Shown here piece by piece: positions 1 through 7,945 of a DNA stretch of 64,000 nt. Each line of letters starts with the position of its first letter. The first letter of the stretch is position 1. The translations under genes and the position numbers were made by a program. This stretch comes from Selenomonadales bacterium (GTDB lineage Bacteria > Bacillota > Negativicutes > Sporomusales > UBA7701). The stretch lies in NCBI GenBank assembly GCA_029976065.1, contig JARKNV010000047.1, forward strand, positions 124,001 to 188,000, in the 5' to 3' direction. Below the pieces are notes generated by a model that was given only the letters and a program-made list of their open reading frames with translations, was not told the origin of the DNA and did no database searches.

Positions 1-1363
1 TTTCAATTGTTGCGTCGTTGCATTTGTACCTCCGACGCGCGGGCCTGTCAGGCTCACCAAGAGTAACAATATCGGCCTTTATCTGCTCCATACTACGGCC
101 GGCTTTGCCCTTGCCCTTTGCAGCCGATTTAAGTTCATCCTGTAGTGCATCCTTCCGGGCCTTGTACTCCTGTTCGTCGGCCTCGCTGATTTTTGACGCG
201 GCCTCGTAATCGCGCTCCGCGTCATTCTCAAGCTGCTTTAGGGGTTTCATAACCTCGGCAAGTGCAGGGGTTTTGAGCATGGACGGACCGCCTACAACAC
301 CGCCCCATAGGTTCGGTACCACCGTCCAATCATCGTTTTTCTTTGGTCGAATCGTACACCCTGCCCCGATCACCGAAGCAGCCACCACCACGGCGCCGGC
401 AGCGACGAAATCAAGCGGACATTGCATCCGGTTCGCAACGTCAACAAGCCAAGGCCTGAAAGCATCCGGGATTATGGCCGGCGGCAAATTAGCCACGTCG
501 CATAGTTGCCCCTCGGGAATTTCCTCGGGTTCCGGCCATTCTTCTGCGCCTTTTTCCTCCTGGGGCTCCGCTTCGGGTATATACTTGCCAGCCGACTCGG
601 CAATTTTTTGAACTTCGCCAGCTTCTAGCGGCGGGCGGCAGCGTGCCGCGTTTTCACTGTTCAGGGCCGCCAATATTGCCCCCTCGGAAGCTCCGCGCCG
701 CCGCATCGAGCACGCCAGCCGAAACAGGTAGTCATTCCGCCGCCCCTCCGTGACGGTTTCGGGAAGCGCGGGGACTTCCCTTGGTTGATCCCTGGTTATC
801 AGCGCCAGCAACCACGCGGGCGCCTCGGCCAGTGGCATTTCGTCGGGATGGAATACCGCGTCCCATTCATAGCACCGGCCCGAAATATGCCGACTAGGAG
901 ACGCAACAAAGTACCCACCATCGGCGCGAATGTCGAGCCCAGGGGCCAAGCGAACGCGGTTTTTGACAACACCGCCAGGATGGCGGAATAAGATATGCCG
1001 GCCGCCTCCTCCTGTCTGCGCCTCGGGCGTGTCCGGCAATGGTCCGTAATCACCCACGAGATTTTCGAGAGATTCCCGGCCGGCCTCGCCGTCAACATCG
1101 AGAACAAAAAAACCGGCCACAGCGCCGGTTACTATGCCGATATTCGAATGAGGCCAAGAGCTCCACCATTTACGAATTTTTTCTGCGTCCGTCGTGGCGT
1201 CTCTTAGGCCGTTTCTCGTTCGTGGATGCTTGCCGGGTGAATCGCATTTACGGCCGCAGGAGCACCCGGTGCCCTCGGGGCTGTGCAGAGGTATTACGGG
1301 CCATCCCCGCGCCGCATACCCTAGCGCCGCTTGCATCAGGCTATTGGTATCTGTTTTGTCCAT
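1..1363 (-). CDS. Bifunctional DNA primase/polymerase with DUF3987-like region, 3' part outside window
   Basis: An open frame of about 454 codons starts at the ATG at 1361-1363 and runs off the left edge without a stop. Residues about 8-175 look like a Prim-Pol (archaeo-eukaryotic primase) domain: VLDVDG with two acidic residues (D89, D91), then TGGGGRH (117-123) and LDIRADGGYFV (143-153). Residues about 206-258 resemble the PriCT helical domain (EGRRNDYL, ALNSENAARC). From about 300 the protein resembles DUF3987 helicase-like regions of phage and plasmid replication proteins. Such proteins prime replication of prophages and integrative elements. A small HTH gene lies 51 bp upstream on the same strand. 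The family assignment is firm; whether the element is a prophage or an ICE cannot be told because integrase and structural genes are out of view. Confidence 0.85.
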   Translation of the reverse strand, partial: MDKTDTNSLMQAALGYAARGWPVIPLHSPEGTGCSCGRKCDSPGKHPRTRNGLRDATTDAEKIRKWWSSWPHSNIGIVTGAVAGFFVLDVDGEAGRESLENLVGDYGPLPDTPEAQTGGGGRHILFRHPGGVVKNRVRLAPGLDIRADGGYFVASPSRHISGRCYEWDAVFHPDEMPLAEAPAWLLALITRDQPREVPALPETVTEGRRNDYLFRLACSMRRRGASEGAILAALNSENAARCRPPLEAGEVQKIAESAGKYIPEAEPQEEKGAEEWPEPEEIPEGQLCDVANLPPAIIPDAFRPWLVDVANRMQCPLDFVAAGAVVVAASVIGAGCTIRPKKNDDWTVVPNLWGGVVGGPSMLKTPALAEVMKPLKQLENDAERDYEAASKISEADEQEYKARKDALQDELKSAAKGKGKAGRSMEQIKADIVTLGEPDRPARRRYKCNDATIE

Positions 1364-1414
1364 ATGCCCACCATTTCCGCCGCCTCCCCGCGGCTTGTGT
1401 TCTGCATCCGCTCA

Positions 1415-1582
1415 TTACTCGGCACCGCGGAGAAATGCCTCTAAGGCCCAGCCGGGAATAAGAATTCGGCGGCCGGCGCGAACGGCGTGTAGTTTACCCT
1501 CGTTGATAAGCTTTGTTACCGTGTTACGCGCCAGCCCTGTCATGCTCTGCACTTCTTTTACTTGGTAGATAGTCTTTTCCAT
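1415..1582 (-). CDS. Excisionase/MerR-type helix-turn-helix protein, 55 aa
   Basis: This 55-residue protein begins at the ATG at 1580-1582 behind a clear GGAGG ribosome site. It carries a complete winged HTH of the excisionase family: TIYQVKEVQSMTGLARNTVTKLI followed by the wing GKLHAVRAGRRILIPGWALEAFL (shown here as two adjoining stretches, residues 4-26 and 29-51). Family members bind DNA as directionality factors or small regulators on mobile elements. It lies directly upstream of the primase on the same strand, as expected in an early replication module. Whether it acts in excision or in transcription control is not shown by the sequence. Confidence 0.8.
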   Translation of the reverse strand: MEKTIYQVKEVQSMTGLARNTVTKLINEGKLHAVRAGRRILIPGWALEAFLRGAE

Positions 1583-1615
1583 CTATTGAACCTCCGATCC
1601 TAATTTTAGGTATAG

Positions 1616-1822
1616 CTAATAACTTTGCGCCGCACCCTCGTTGCTTAACTTCATTATTGCAGCCCTAATACGGTCTTTTTTGTCTTCTGGTAGCTCCCGC
1701 CTTAACCATCTACAAAATGTTACGTCATTTACCCCGATCTGGTACGCAATATCATAGTTAAAAATAGAAGCCGACTTTTTCGCGGCTTCTATCATGTCTC
1801 TAATTTCTTGGTTGGGTTTCAA
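1616..1822 (-). CDS. Small phage-type HTH protein, 68 aa
   Basis: The most likely start is the TTG at 1820-1822, preceded by GGAGGG at proper distance; a longer frame upstream exists but overlaps the preceding gene. The protein (begins LKPNQEIRDMIEAAKK) has a lambda-repressor-like arrangement: EIRDMIEAAKK, then IAYQIGVNDVTFCRWLR as a probable helix-turn-helix, then ELPEDKKDRIRAAIMKL. Proteins of this shape are common in Firmicute prophages as small DNA-binding proteins of unknown target. It overlaps the upstream gene by 23 bp, suggesting co-translation. Function beyond DNA binding is not claimed. Confidence 0.65.
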   Translation of the reverse strand: MKPNQEIRDMIEAAKKSASIFNYDIAYQIGVNDVTFCRWLRRELPEDKKDRIRAAIMKLSNEGAAQSY

Positions 1823-1982
1823 GCAGTTTCCCTCCAATCTTTGAACTAAACTTTTTATTGGATACTCTCCGGATTGCCGCTGCAGCAGTTTTGTCTGGCA
1901 GCCCGTAAACACGATTAAAAAAACTCTCTTCGGCTATGGCTTGTCGTTTTTTTTCCTTTTGGCGCTGTTTTCGCGTATTCAA
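1800..1982 (-). CDS. Small basic protein of mobile element, 60 aa, unknown
   Basis: The chosen start is the TTG at 1980-1982, eight bases after an AGGGGG ribosome site; upstream ATG codons in frame lack such a site. The N-terminus is highly basic and polar (NTRKQRQKEKKRQ), followed by a conserved-looking stretch ESFFNRVYGLPDKTAAAAIRR. No family is recognised. It is the first gene of the leftward early module and overlaps the following HTH gene. Its basic composition would fit nucleic acid or protein binding, but that is only inference. Confidence 0.5.
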   Translation of the reverse strand: MNTRKQRQKEKKRQAIAEESFFNRVYGLPDKTAAAAIRRVSNKKFSSKIGGKLLETQPRN

Positions 1983-2136
1983 AAATAATCCCCCTAAATT
2001 CCGCATCCGACACATTACTGTCGGTCCCGGTAATAAAGCGCTTGCGGAAATCAATCCCTGCGCCTATAATAATAATATCAAGAAAAATTAAGATTTTAAA
2101 CCTTAATTAAACCTTAATTTAACGAGGTGGGTTATA
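1983..2136. promoter_or_regulatory. AT-rich divergent control region of the element
   Basis: This region separates the leftward early genes from the rightward gene at 2137. Between about 2062 and 2122 it is strongly AT-rich and contains tandem copies of the motif ACCTTAATT (around 2099 and 2110) next to AAGATTTTAA, which look like repeated operator half-sites. The ribosome site of the rightward gene (GAGGTGGG) follows at 2124-2131. Regulation by one of the small HTH proteins is a guess from position. Confidence 0.4.
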
Positions 2137-3174
2137 TTGTTCTACAATATCCAGGCTATACCCATTGAAACAGGAGTATTTACTTGGAGCAAGGCAAATT
2201 CCGGTTACGAAATAGCCGATGTAGAAAGATCGGAACTAGTAAACTTTGTGACGCAATACAAGGATAAATATGCACTAGCAGGCGGCAGATGCATTGTTCC
2301 CAAAGATCACATGATGTCTCCGGAAAGGAACCTCTTAGAAGATTGTCCTAAACTTTTCACAGAGTTTTCGGAAATAGGATATGAAGAAAAAGAGATTGTA
2401 TATTTTGCTAATAAATACGGACTTCTCTTACCGCGTGAATCCTTCAAAATGACTGCTGGAATTAAGGTTTCTGATAAATCATACTGCGAGGGTGAATCCG
2501 TAGAATTTTGGAAAAATCAAATTCGCCTTATTCATACTACCCTGGCATATTGGCAGTGGTTTGTTCATAACAACACAGATGCATTACGAAAAGTGACCAG
2601 TACCAGTAACATGCTGAAAAATGATGGAATAATATTTGGTTTTGAATTCCCCCATTATTCGCAGTGGTTTTCATTTTTAAAAAGTCAGCTAAATGAACTT
2701 AATGATATACCTATTCAGCGTCTTATGGACGGAGATATTGAGTCACGCGTAAAATTCTTCGTCCAACAAACAATTAACAATCAGCTAAAGGAATTCCCCG
2801 TCGAGCCTTGTTTAGTTTTTGATAAAGAGAATAACTTAAAACAATATTACCGCCCTTCTTCGTTAATATCGTTGCTTTGGTTTCAATTTTTCCGCTATGT
2901 TACCGGAGAACAAAAAGTCAAACAATGCCCCCTATGCAAAGACTGGTATGATGTTAGCGGAAATGTTTCTAGAGACGGTAATAAATCCGTGATATGGGAC
3001 AAATATTGTCCATGTTGCGGCAACAAATTATACGCCAAAAAGTCGATTGTTAAGAAACAATATCAACAACTTAAAATGACAAAAGACGAGATTTTAAGCC
3101 GCCACAGGAGGAAAGATCATAAACTTATAAAAGAGTGGATTACGGAACTTGAGTCCTCCCCAAAAACACCATGA
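2137..3174 (+). CDS. Unrecognised 345-aa protein with C-terminal zinc-ribbon
   Basis: The TTG at 2137 follows GAGGTGGG at suitable spacing. The protein is AT-rich in codon use, unlike the GC-rich chromosomal core, which fits transferred DNA. No N-terminal domain is recognised. Near the C-terminus are two cysteine pairs, CPLC (about residue 268) and CPCCG (about residue 298), flanking a polar loop: a likely structural zinc ribbon. The last 40 residues are lysine-rich and probably helical. A hairpin follows at 3189-3213. It stands alone on the plus strand, divergent from the early phage genes, the place where repressors or cargo genes often sit; no function is assigned. Confidence 0.6.
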   Translation: MFYNIQAIPIETGVFTWSKANSGYEIADVERSELVNFVTQYKDKYALAGGRCIVPKDHMMSPERNLLEDCPKLFTEFSEIGYEEKEIVYFANKYGLLLPRESFKMTAGIKVSDKSYCEGESVEFWKNQIRLIHTTLAYWQWFVHNNTDALRKVTSTSNMLKNDGIIFGFEFPHYSQWFSFLKSQLNELNDIPIQRLMDGDIESRVKFFVQQTINNQLKEFPVEPCLVFDKENNLKQYYRPSSLISLLWFQFFRYVTGEQKVKQCPLCKDWYDVSGNVSRDGNKSVIWDKYCPCCGNKLYAKKSIVKKQYQQLKMTKDEILSRHRRKDHKLIKEWITELESSPKTP

Positions 3175-3188
3175 CAAACCTAAAGCAC

Positions 3189-3213
3189 AGCCCCCGGCGC
3201 TAAACCGGGGGCT
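3189..3213 (+). terminator. Hairpin after the zinc-ribbon gene
   Basis: A perfect 9-bp stem AGCCCCCGG / CCGGGGGCT with a 7-base loop starts 15 bp after the stop codon. There is no long T-run after it, so termination strength is uncertain. Confidence 0.6.
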
Positions 3214-3278
3214 TGATCGTTGTCGGACTTGTCCAACTATTTCCATTGTGATATTCTGTTGTCAAAGGAGTGATTTGG

Positions 3279-3920
3279 GTGAGAAAAGTCGTTTTTCTAC
3301 TGATCTGCCTATTCGCTTTTCCCTTATTTTGTTATGCTGAACCCATTCAGCAACAACCAGTTTTTTTTGATACTGGCAACACAAAGAAAGTAGTAGGCAT
3401 TTTCCTTGAAGCTCCTGTAACGTACGTCAATAACGAAAAAGTCAGGGTATTGGTACCTGAAAAAGCGATCCCCCTTTTCCCGCGCCATCAATTTACCGTT
3501 TTGCCATTCGACAAAACAACGATGGCACTCCGCACCTATAAAGAAGATAACCGGATGGTGGTTAATCAATACTATTCTCAGCCGGTGAATCGCTCCGACA
3601 TACAAAAAATTGCAAAAGGGCTAAAGGCGGATTACGCGCTATTCATAATTATTTCCAACGGTCCGCCGCGTGTTGGCGCCGGCCTCTTTACAATGAGCTT
3701 TAAAACCACAATTACGTGCGACGTACGTCTGCTTGACGTTGAAACCGGAGAATACTTAGTCAGCAAGGAAATTGTTAAAGACGGTTCTAGCACCGGAGTA
3801 ACTATGGTTGGTGGCATACCTTCATTTGATAATGCCTATAACGAGGCACTAGAAAAAGCACTGTCCGAACTTACCATTGATACGGCAAGCCTGATAAAAC
3901 CCAAGGAAAAAACAGAATAA
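3279..3920 (+). CDS. Exported hypothetical protein, 213 aa
   Basis: The GTG at 3279 is eight bases after AAAGGAG and is preferred over the in-frame GTG nine bases upstream. The N-terminus VRKVVFLLICLFAFPLFCYA is a classical signal peptide with a probable cleavage after CYA. The mature part begins with a segment (KKVVGIFLEAP) like that of small periplasmic proteins, contains a candidate dimer or ligand region LKADYALFIIIS, and ends in a charged tail. It resembles exported hypothetical proteins seen in Sporomusaceae, but no named domain is recognised. The next gene follows 15 bp later, probably as an operon. Codon use is AT-rich relative to the core, consistent with cargo of the mobile element. 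Confidence 0.6.
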   Translation: MRKVVFLLICLFAFPLFCYAEPIQQQPVFFDTGNTKKVVGIFLEAPVTYVNNEKVRVLVPEKAIPLFPRHQFTVLPFDKTTMALRTYKEDNRMVVNQYYSQPVNRSDIQKIAKGLKADYALFIIISNGPPRVGAGLFTMSFKTTITCDVRLLDVETGEYLVSKEIVKDGSSTGVTMVGGIPSFDNAYNEALEKALSELTIDTASLIKPKEKTE

Positions 3921-3935
3921 GAGGGGGGCGGTATT

Positions 3936-4130
3936 GTGTTTATGGCCATAGCTCTTTTTATCCTGGCGGCAATTGCGTTCGTTAACGGCGCTACCTTTTG
4001 GTTTTCGGCAAAGTCGGCAATTCATCAAATATTAGGTGCAATTACATTTTTGATCTCCGCTGTATTACTGTCAGGTGGCTGCATTATCGTGGCAATTAAT
4101 AAGCATAAACAAACACAACAAACGGAATAG
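3936..4130 (+). CDS. Small two-helix membrane protein, 64 aa
   Basis: It starts at a GTG preceded by a GGGGGG ribosome site. Two hydrophobic segments (about residues 3-21 and 29-53) are joined by a short polar loop, with a lysine- and glutamine-rich tail (NKHKQTQQTE). It follows the exported protein by 15 bp and ends just before a terminator-like hairpin, so the two appear to form a short cargo operon. Function is unknown. Confidence 0.55.
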   Translation: MFMAIALFILAAIAFVNGATFWFSAKSAIHQILGAITFLISAVLLSGGCIIVAINKHKQTQQTE

Positions 4131-4140
4131 AAAAAACAAA

Positions 4141-4168
4141 AAGCCCCTCGGCCATCGCCGGGGGGCTT
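4141..4168 (+). terminator. Hairpin ending the cargo operon
   Basis: An imperfect stem AAGCCCCtCGG / CCGgGGGGCTT with loop CCATCG lies 10 bp after the last cargo gene and is preceded by an A-run. On the minus strand the A-run becomes a T-run, so it may work in both directions. It marks roughly where AT-rich element DNA gives way to GC-rich chromosome. Confidence 0.65.
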
Positions 4169-4305
4169 CGCTCTTGAATCGTAAAACCACACTTACCCGT
4201 CCCTATTTTGCAGCTATTGTCCTAAATGGTGTCCTAAATCGCCCCCGCCCGGCGCTGGTACGGCTCGCCGGGTATTGCAAATCCTGAATTTCTGGAAACA
4301 TCCAA

Positions 4306-4322
4306 TGTTAACGTTATGTTAA
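4306..4322 (+). promoter_or_regulatory. PhoP-box-like repeat upstream of phoR
   Basis: TGTTAA-N5-TGTTAA, an 11-bp period, matches (as its complement TTAACA) the Firmicute PhoP box. The same array occurs in three copies upstream of pstB at 7852-7879. It sits about 85 bp before the phoR start, with a TATTATGGTAGTATAG stretch that could hold the -10 between them. The orientation relative to phoR is opposite to that relative to pstB. Confidence 0.6.
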
Positions 4323-4405
4323 AGTTTGGCGGCGGCCTATTTTTTTCCCAGGCCCGGCCTGTTATTATGGTAGTATAGCCACTAATCCGTCGCGGAGGTA
4401 CCGGG

Positions 4406-6187
4406 ATGTTTTCATCAGGCATTCGCAACCGCCTCATCGCCTCGTTCCTGCTGTTGATCGGCGCCACGCTGCTGACTCTCGGCGGCTACATCCTGTGGTT
4501 TTTCCACCAAAACAACACCGAGCGCCTGACCGGCAATCTCCTCACCGAAGCTAAGATCGCCGAACAGCTCCTCCACCCTTACATGCGGGGACCGCGCGAG
4601 AAGGCTTCCATCGAAACCCTTCTCCGCGAGTTGGCCACCAAGGTCGACCACCGCATCACCGTCATCGACAACGACGGCACGGTGGTAGCCGACTCGTGGG
4701 AAAACCCGGCGTCGATGGAAAACCACCGGGAGCGGCCCGAAGTGGTCGACGCCATAACCGGCGGGCAGGGGTCCGCCATCCGCCACAGTGCGACGGTGGG
4801 GGAAAACTTCCTATATTTGGCCATCCCGATGCGCGACGGCGCGGAAACGATCGGCGTCATCCGCGTGGCGGCCACCATGGCGCATGTCGAAGCCGGCTTC
4901 AACCAGATACGGTCCGTCCTGCTGATCGCCTTCCTCGCGGCCTCCGTGCTCGCCGTTCTCCTCAGCTTCCGCCTCGCCCGCAAATACACCGCCCCCATCG
5001 AGCGGATAACCAGGGTCGCCCGCCACATGGGCGAAGGTCAGCTCCACCGGCGCGTCCATGTCCGCACCGGCGACGAAATCGAGGTCCTGGGCCACACCCT
5101 CAACAACCTCGCCGCCAGCCTCGACGACAAAATCAACGAAATCGTCGCCGAAAAGCGAAAACTCGAACTCATCCTCGCAAACATGGACAACGCCGTCGTC
5201 CTCCTCGACCGCTACGGCATGGTCACCGACGTCAACCGGCAGGCAGCCGTCCTGTTCGGCATCACCCCCGCCATGATCGGCCAGCACAATATCCAGGTCA
5301 TCGGCCTCGGCGTCCTCGAAAAGGCGGTGCGGGAAACGGTCGGCGAGGGGCAAAGCCGCCACATCGACCTGCAGACGACGCTGTCCGGCGTGAAAAGGGT
5401 TTTCCAGGTCTTCCTCGCCCCCACGTTCAGTCCCGAGAACGAAACCGCCGGCGTCCTGTGCGTCTTCCACGACATAACCGCCCTCAAAGAAGTCGAAGAG
5501 CGCCAGGCCGAATTCGTCGCCAACGCCTCCCACGAACTGGGCACGCCGCTCACCGCCATCAAGGGCTTCGCCGAAACGCTGCTCGACGGGGCGCTCGCCG
5601 ATCCCAACCTCAGCGTCAAATTCATCACCATCATCCAGGAAGAAGCCGACCGCATGCACCGCCTCGTCAAGGATCTCATGCAGCTGGCCCGCCTCAATTC
5701 CGAAGAAATCCGCCGTCAGGTCAGCCTCGAACCGATCGCCGTGGCGCAAGTGGCTGAAACGGTCATCGGCCAGCTTTACCCCCAGTGGCACGCCAAGAAA
5801 CTCGACGTCACCCTGGAAGCGGCCGGCGAACCCGTCCCGGCCCGGGCCAACGCCGACTGGCTCACCCAGGTGCTCGTCAACCTGCTGGACAACAGCATCA
5901 AATTCACCCCGCCCGGCGGCAAAGTAACCGTTTCCTGCCGCCGCGCCGACGGCAAAGCCGTGGTTACGGTCGCCGACACGGGCAGCGGCATCCCGGCCGC
6001 CGACCTGCCGTTCATCTTCGACCGCTTCTACCGGGTGGACAAAGCCCGCGTCCGCGAAGGCGGCGGCACCGGCCTAGGCCTGTCGATCGTAAAATTCATC
6101 GTCGATACCCTGGGCGGCGCGATCGACGTCAAAAGCAGCCCCGACGAAGGCACGACCTTCACCGTCACCCTGCCCCTCGCCGAATAG
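4406..6187 (+). CDS. phoR: PhoR-type sensor histidine kinase
   Basis: This 593-residue membrane kinase has the order TM1 (about 10-32), extracellular sensor domain (33-165), TM2 (167-188), HAMP (190-242), PAS (250-365), HisKA and HATPase_c (to 593). The phospho-accepting His is H376 in NASHELGTPL. ATP-binding motifs are NLLDNSIKFTPPGG (N box), DTGSGIP (G1) and GGGTGLGLSIVK (G2). PhoR senses phosphate status through the Pst/PhoU complex and phosphorylates PhoP/PhoB. The H box has Gly in place of the usual Arg of SHELRTPL. No response-regulator gene adjoins it: upstream is a mobile element. Start ATG follows GGAGG. The converging phoU and pstB genes and the PhoP box support the phosphate role. 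Confidence 0.85.
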   Translation: MFSSGIRNRLIASFLLLIGATLLTLGGYILWFFHQNNTERLTGNLLTEAKIAEQLLHPYMRGPREKASIETLLRELATKVDHRITVIDNDGTVVADSWENPASMENHRERPEVVDAITGGQGSAIRHSATVGENFLYLAIPMRDGAETIGVIRVAATMAHVEAGFNQIRSVLLIAFLAASVLAVLLSFRLARKYTAPIERITRVARHMGEGQLHRRVHVRTGDEIEVLGHTLNNLAASLDDKINEIVAEKRKLELILANMDNAVVLLDRYGMVTDVNRQAAVLFGITPAMIGQHNIQVIGLGVLEKAVRETVGEGQSRHIDLQTTLSGVKRVFQVFLAPTFSPENETAGVLCVFHDITALKEVEERQAEFVANASHELGTPLTAIKGFAETLLDGALADPNLSVKFITIIQEEADRMHRLVKDLMQLARLNSEEIRRQVSLEPIAVAQVAETVIGQLYPQWHAKKLDVTLEAAGEPVPARANADWLTQVLVNLLDNSIKFTPPGGKVTVSCRRADGKAVVTVADTGSGIPAADLPFIFDRFYRVDKARVREGGGTGLGLSIVKFIVDTLGGAIDVKSSPDEGTTFTVTLPLAE

Positions 6188-6315
6188 CCTAGACTGGCGA
6201 TAAAGGCCCATCTGCGGCGTTGCTCCTCAGAGCGCTTGCTTGCGTACGTCCAAAGTACGCGGCGCGGCGCGCTCTTCCGGTGCGCCTTGCATCTGGACCT
6301 TTCTAGCCAGCCTAG
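6188..6315. repeat. Imperfect inverted-repeat intergenic element (REP-like)
   Basis: The 128-bp stretch between phoR and its terminator is bounded by imperfect arms: CCTAGACTGGCGATAAAGG at 6188-6206 and CCTTTCTAGCCAGCCTAG at 6298-6315. The interior holds nested hairpins such as GCGTAC-gtccaaa-GTACGC (6243-6261). The arrangement resembles dispersed palindromic elements of bacterial intergenic regions. Only one copy is visible here, so dispersal is inferred. Confidence 0.5.
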
Positions 6316-6328
6316 ATTAAGAGCAGCC

Positions 6329-6362
6329 AAAAGCCCTTACGCACCTGTGCGTAAGGGCTTTT
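6329..6362. terminator. Bidirectional terminator between phoR and phoU
   Basis: A perfect 16-bp stem AAAAGCCCTTACGCAC / GTGCGTAAGGGCTTTT is bounded by A and T runs, so it can end both the rightward phoR and the leftward pstB-phoU transcripts. Confidence 0.9.
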
Positions 6363-6370
6363 ATCACAAC

Positions 6371-7021
6371 CTATTTCTTCCTGAGCCGCTGCCCCGTCTC
6401 CAGATATATCACCCACTCGGCGATATTCGTGGCGTGGTCGGCGATCCTCTCCAGATAGCGGCCGACGAAAATCAACTGCGTCGCCTGGCCGATCGTCCGC
6501 GGGTCCTCCATCATATAGGTCAGCAGCTCGCGGAACACCTGCTGATAAAGATCGTCGACCTCGTTGTCCGCCAGGCACACCTTCTCCGCCAGGGCGATAT
6601 CGAGCTTCGTATAGGCGTCGAGCGAATCGGCCAGCATCTTCTGGGCCATGCGGGCCATACGGGGGATATCGACCAGCGGCTTTATCAGCGGCTGGTTGGC
6701 CAGCTTCACCGTCACCTTGGCGATATCGAAGGCATGGTCGCCCATCCGTTCCAGGTCGGTGGTAATCTTCAGCCCGGTGCCGATAATCCGCAGGTCGCGG
6801 GCCATCGGCTGCTGCCTGGCGATCAGCACCATGCACCTGTCCTCGATATCCGCCTCCAGCTGGTCGATGACATCGTCGCCGGCGATGACCTTCCTCGCCA
6901 GCTGCTCGTCCTGCCCGGCGAGCGACTGGACGGCGTCCTCGATCGCCTGGCCCACAAGCTCGCCCATGCGCAGGATCTCCTGACGCAGCGTCTCCAGTTC
7001 CTTTTCGTAGGTCTGCCGCAT
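6371..7021 (-). CDS. phoU: Phosphate transport system regulator PhoU
   Basis: The 216-residue protein has the usual PhoU length and two repeats of the three-helix PhoU domain (about 10-110 and 115-210), with the typical N-terminus YEKELETLRQEILRMG and motifs such as ERMGDHAFDIAK and ERIADHATNIAEWV, the acidic/His metal-binding signatures of each repeat. PhoU lies in the cytoplasm and links the PstSCAB transporter to PhoR, keeping PhoR inactive when phosphate is ample. It follows pstB by 14 bp, so the two are co-transcribed from the PhoP-box promoter at about 7830. The call is firm. Confidence 0.95.
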   Translation of the reverse strand: MRQTYEKELETLRQEILRMGELVGQAIEDAVQSLAGQDEQLARKVIAGDDVIDQLEADIEDRCMVLIARQQPMARDLRIIGTGLKITTDLERMGDHAFDIAKVTVKLANQPLIKPLVDIPRMARMAQKMLADSLDAYTKLDIALAEKVCLADNEVDDLYQQVFRELLTYMMEDPRTIGQATQLIFVGRYLERIADHATNIAEWVIYLETGQRLRKK

Positions 7022-7035
7022 ACTGTCCCCCTCCT

Positions 7036-7791
7036 TTAGCCGAAGCGGCCGGTGATATAGTCTTCGGTGCGTTTATCCTGCGGCCGCGTGAAGATCGTGT
7101 CGGTATTGCCGCATTCCACCAGCTCGCCGCTGAGGAAAAAGGCCGTTTCCCCGGAAACCCTGGCGGCCTGCTGCATATTGTGGGTGACGAGAACGATCGT
7201 ATACTTTTCCTTGAGCTCGGCGATCAGCTCCTCGATCTTCATCGTCGAAATCGGGTCGAGGGCCGAACACGGCTCATCCATCAGCAGCACCTCGGGGTCC
7301 ACCGCCAGCAGGCGGGCGATGCACAACCGCTGCTGCTGGCCGCCCGACAGCCCCATGGCCGACTGCTTCAGCCGGTCCTTCACCTCGTCCCACAGGGCGG
7401 CGCCGGTCAGGCTCTTCGCCACGATCCCGTCGAGGACGGCCCGGTCCTTGATGCCGTGGACCCGCGGCCCGTAGGCGATATTGTCGTAAATCGACATCGG
7501 GAAAGGATTGGGGCGCTGGAACACCATCCCTACCCGCTTGCGCAGCATCACCACGTCGGTGTCGGGATGATAGACGTCCAACCCGTCCAACTGGACCTCG
7601 CCCTCGATCCTGACGTTATCGATCAGGTCGTTCATTCTGTTGATGGTCCTGAGGCAGGTCGACTTCCCGCAGCCGGAAGGGCCGATCAGGGCCATGACGC
7701 TGTTCTTCCGTACTGCAAAGGACACCTTCTTCAAGGCCTGCGTATCTCCGTAGTAAAGAGAAAGCTTGTTGATGCGGATCTTATCGCTCAT
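7036..7791 (-). CDS. pstB: Phosphate ABC transporter ATP-binding protein PstB
   Basis: The start at ATG 7789-7791 gives 251 residues, the normal PstB length, and lies 10 bases after GGGAGG; a longer frame upstream crosses the promoter. It has Walker [11 protein letters not shown]-loop in [18 protein letters not shown] signature [16 protein letters not shown], Walker B VLLMDEP with SALDP, and the switch His in VTHNMQQA. PstB drives high-affinity phosphate import with PstSCA. The genes for PstS, PstC and PstA are not next to it, unlike the common pstSCAB-phoU order, so it must pair with subunits coded elsewhere. Upstream are three PhoP-box half-sites. Confidence 0.95.
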   Translation of the reverse strand: MSDKIRINKLSLYYGDTQALKKVSFAVRKNSVMALIGPSGCGKSTCLRTINRMNDLIDNVRIEGEVQLDGLDVYHPDTDVVMLRKRVGMVFQRPNPFPMSIYDNIAYGPRVHGIKDRAVLDGIVAKSLTGAALWDEVKDRLKQSAMGLSGGQQQRLCIARLLAVDPEVLLMDEPCSALDPISTMKIEELIAELKEKYTIVLVTHNMQQAARVSGETAFFLSGELVECGNTDTIFTRPQDKRTEDYITGRFG

Positions 7792-7825
7792 CAGGCGTAG
7801 TCCTCCCGGCGGATTCTCACCTCTG

Positions 7826-7879
7826 ACTATACCACGAAGAGCAATCGCCATTGTTAACGTTTTGTTAAGTGTTTGTTAA
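7826..7879 (-). promoter_or_regulatory. PhoP-box array and promoter of pstB-phoU
   Basis: On the plus strand TGTTAA occurs three times at an exact 11-bp period (7852-7857, 7863-7868, 7874-7879), that is TTAACA-N5-TTAACA-N5-TTAACA in the direction of pstB. A TATAGT -10 candidate lies at 7826-7831, 20 bp downstream of the array. This is the arrangement of PhoP-activated promoters in Firmicutes, where the box stands in for a -35 element. The start codon follows about 35 bp after the -10. Confidence 0.8.
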
Positions 7880-7945
7880 TTGTTGCCGAGCCGGCCGCCG
7901 GCCCGAACCGGTTCGCCCGGTTCCGCACACCCCCGCAGAAAACAG

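Noticed and set aside
4200..4300. Attachment site of the mobile element
   Set aside because: The repeat GTCCTAAAT occurs twice within 20 bp but no partner end is in the window and no tRNA is present, so it cannot be supported.
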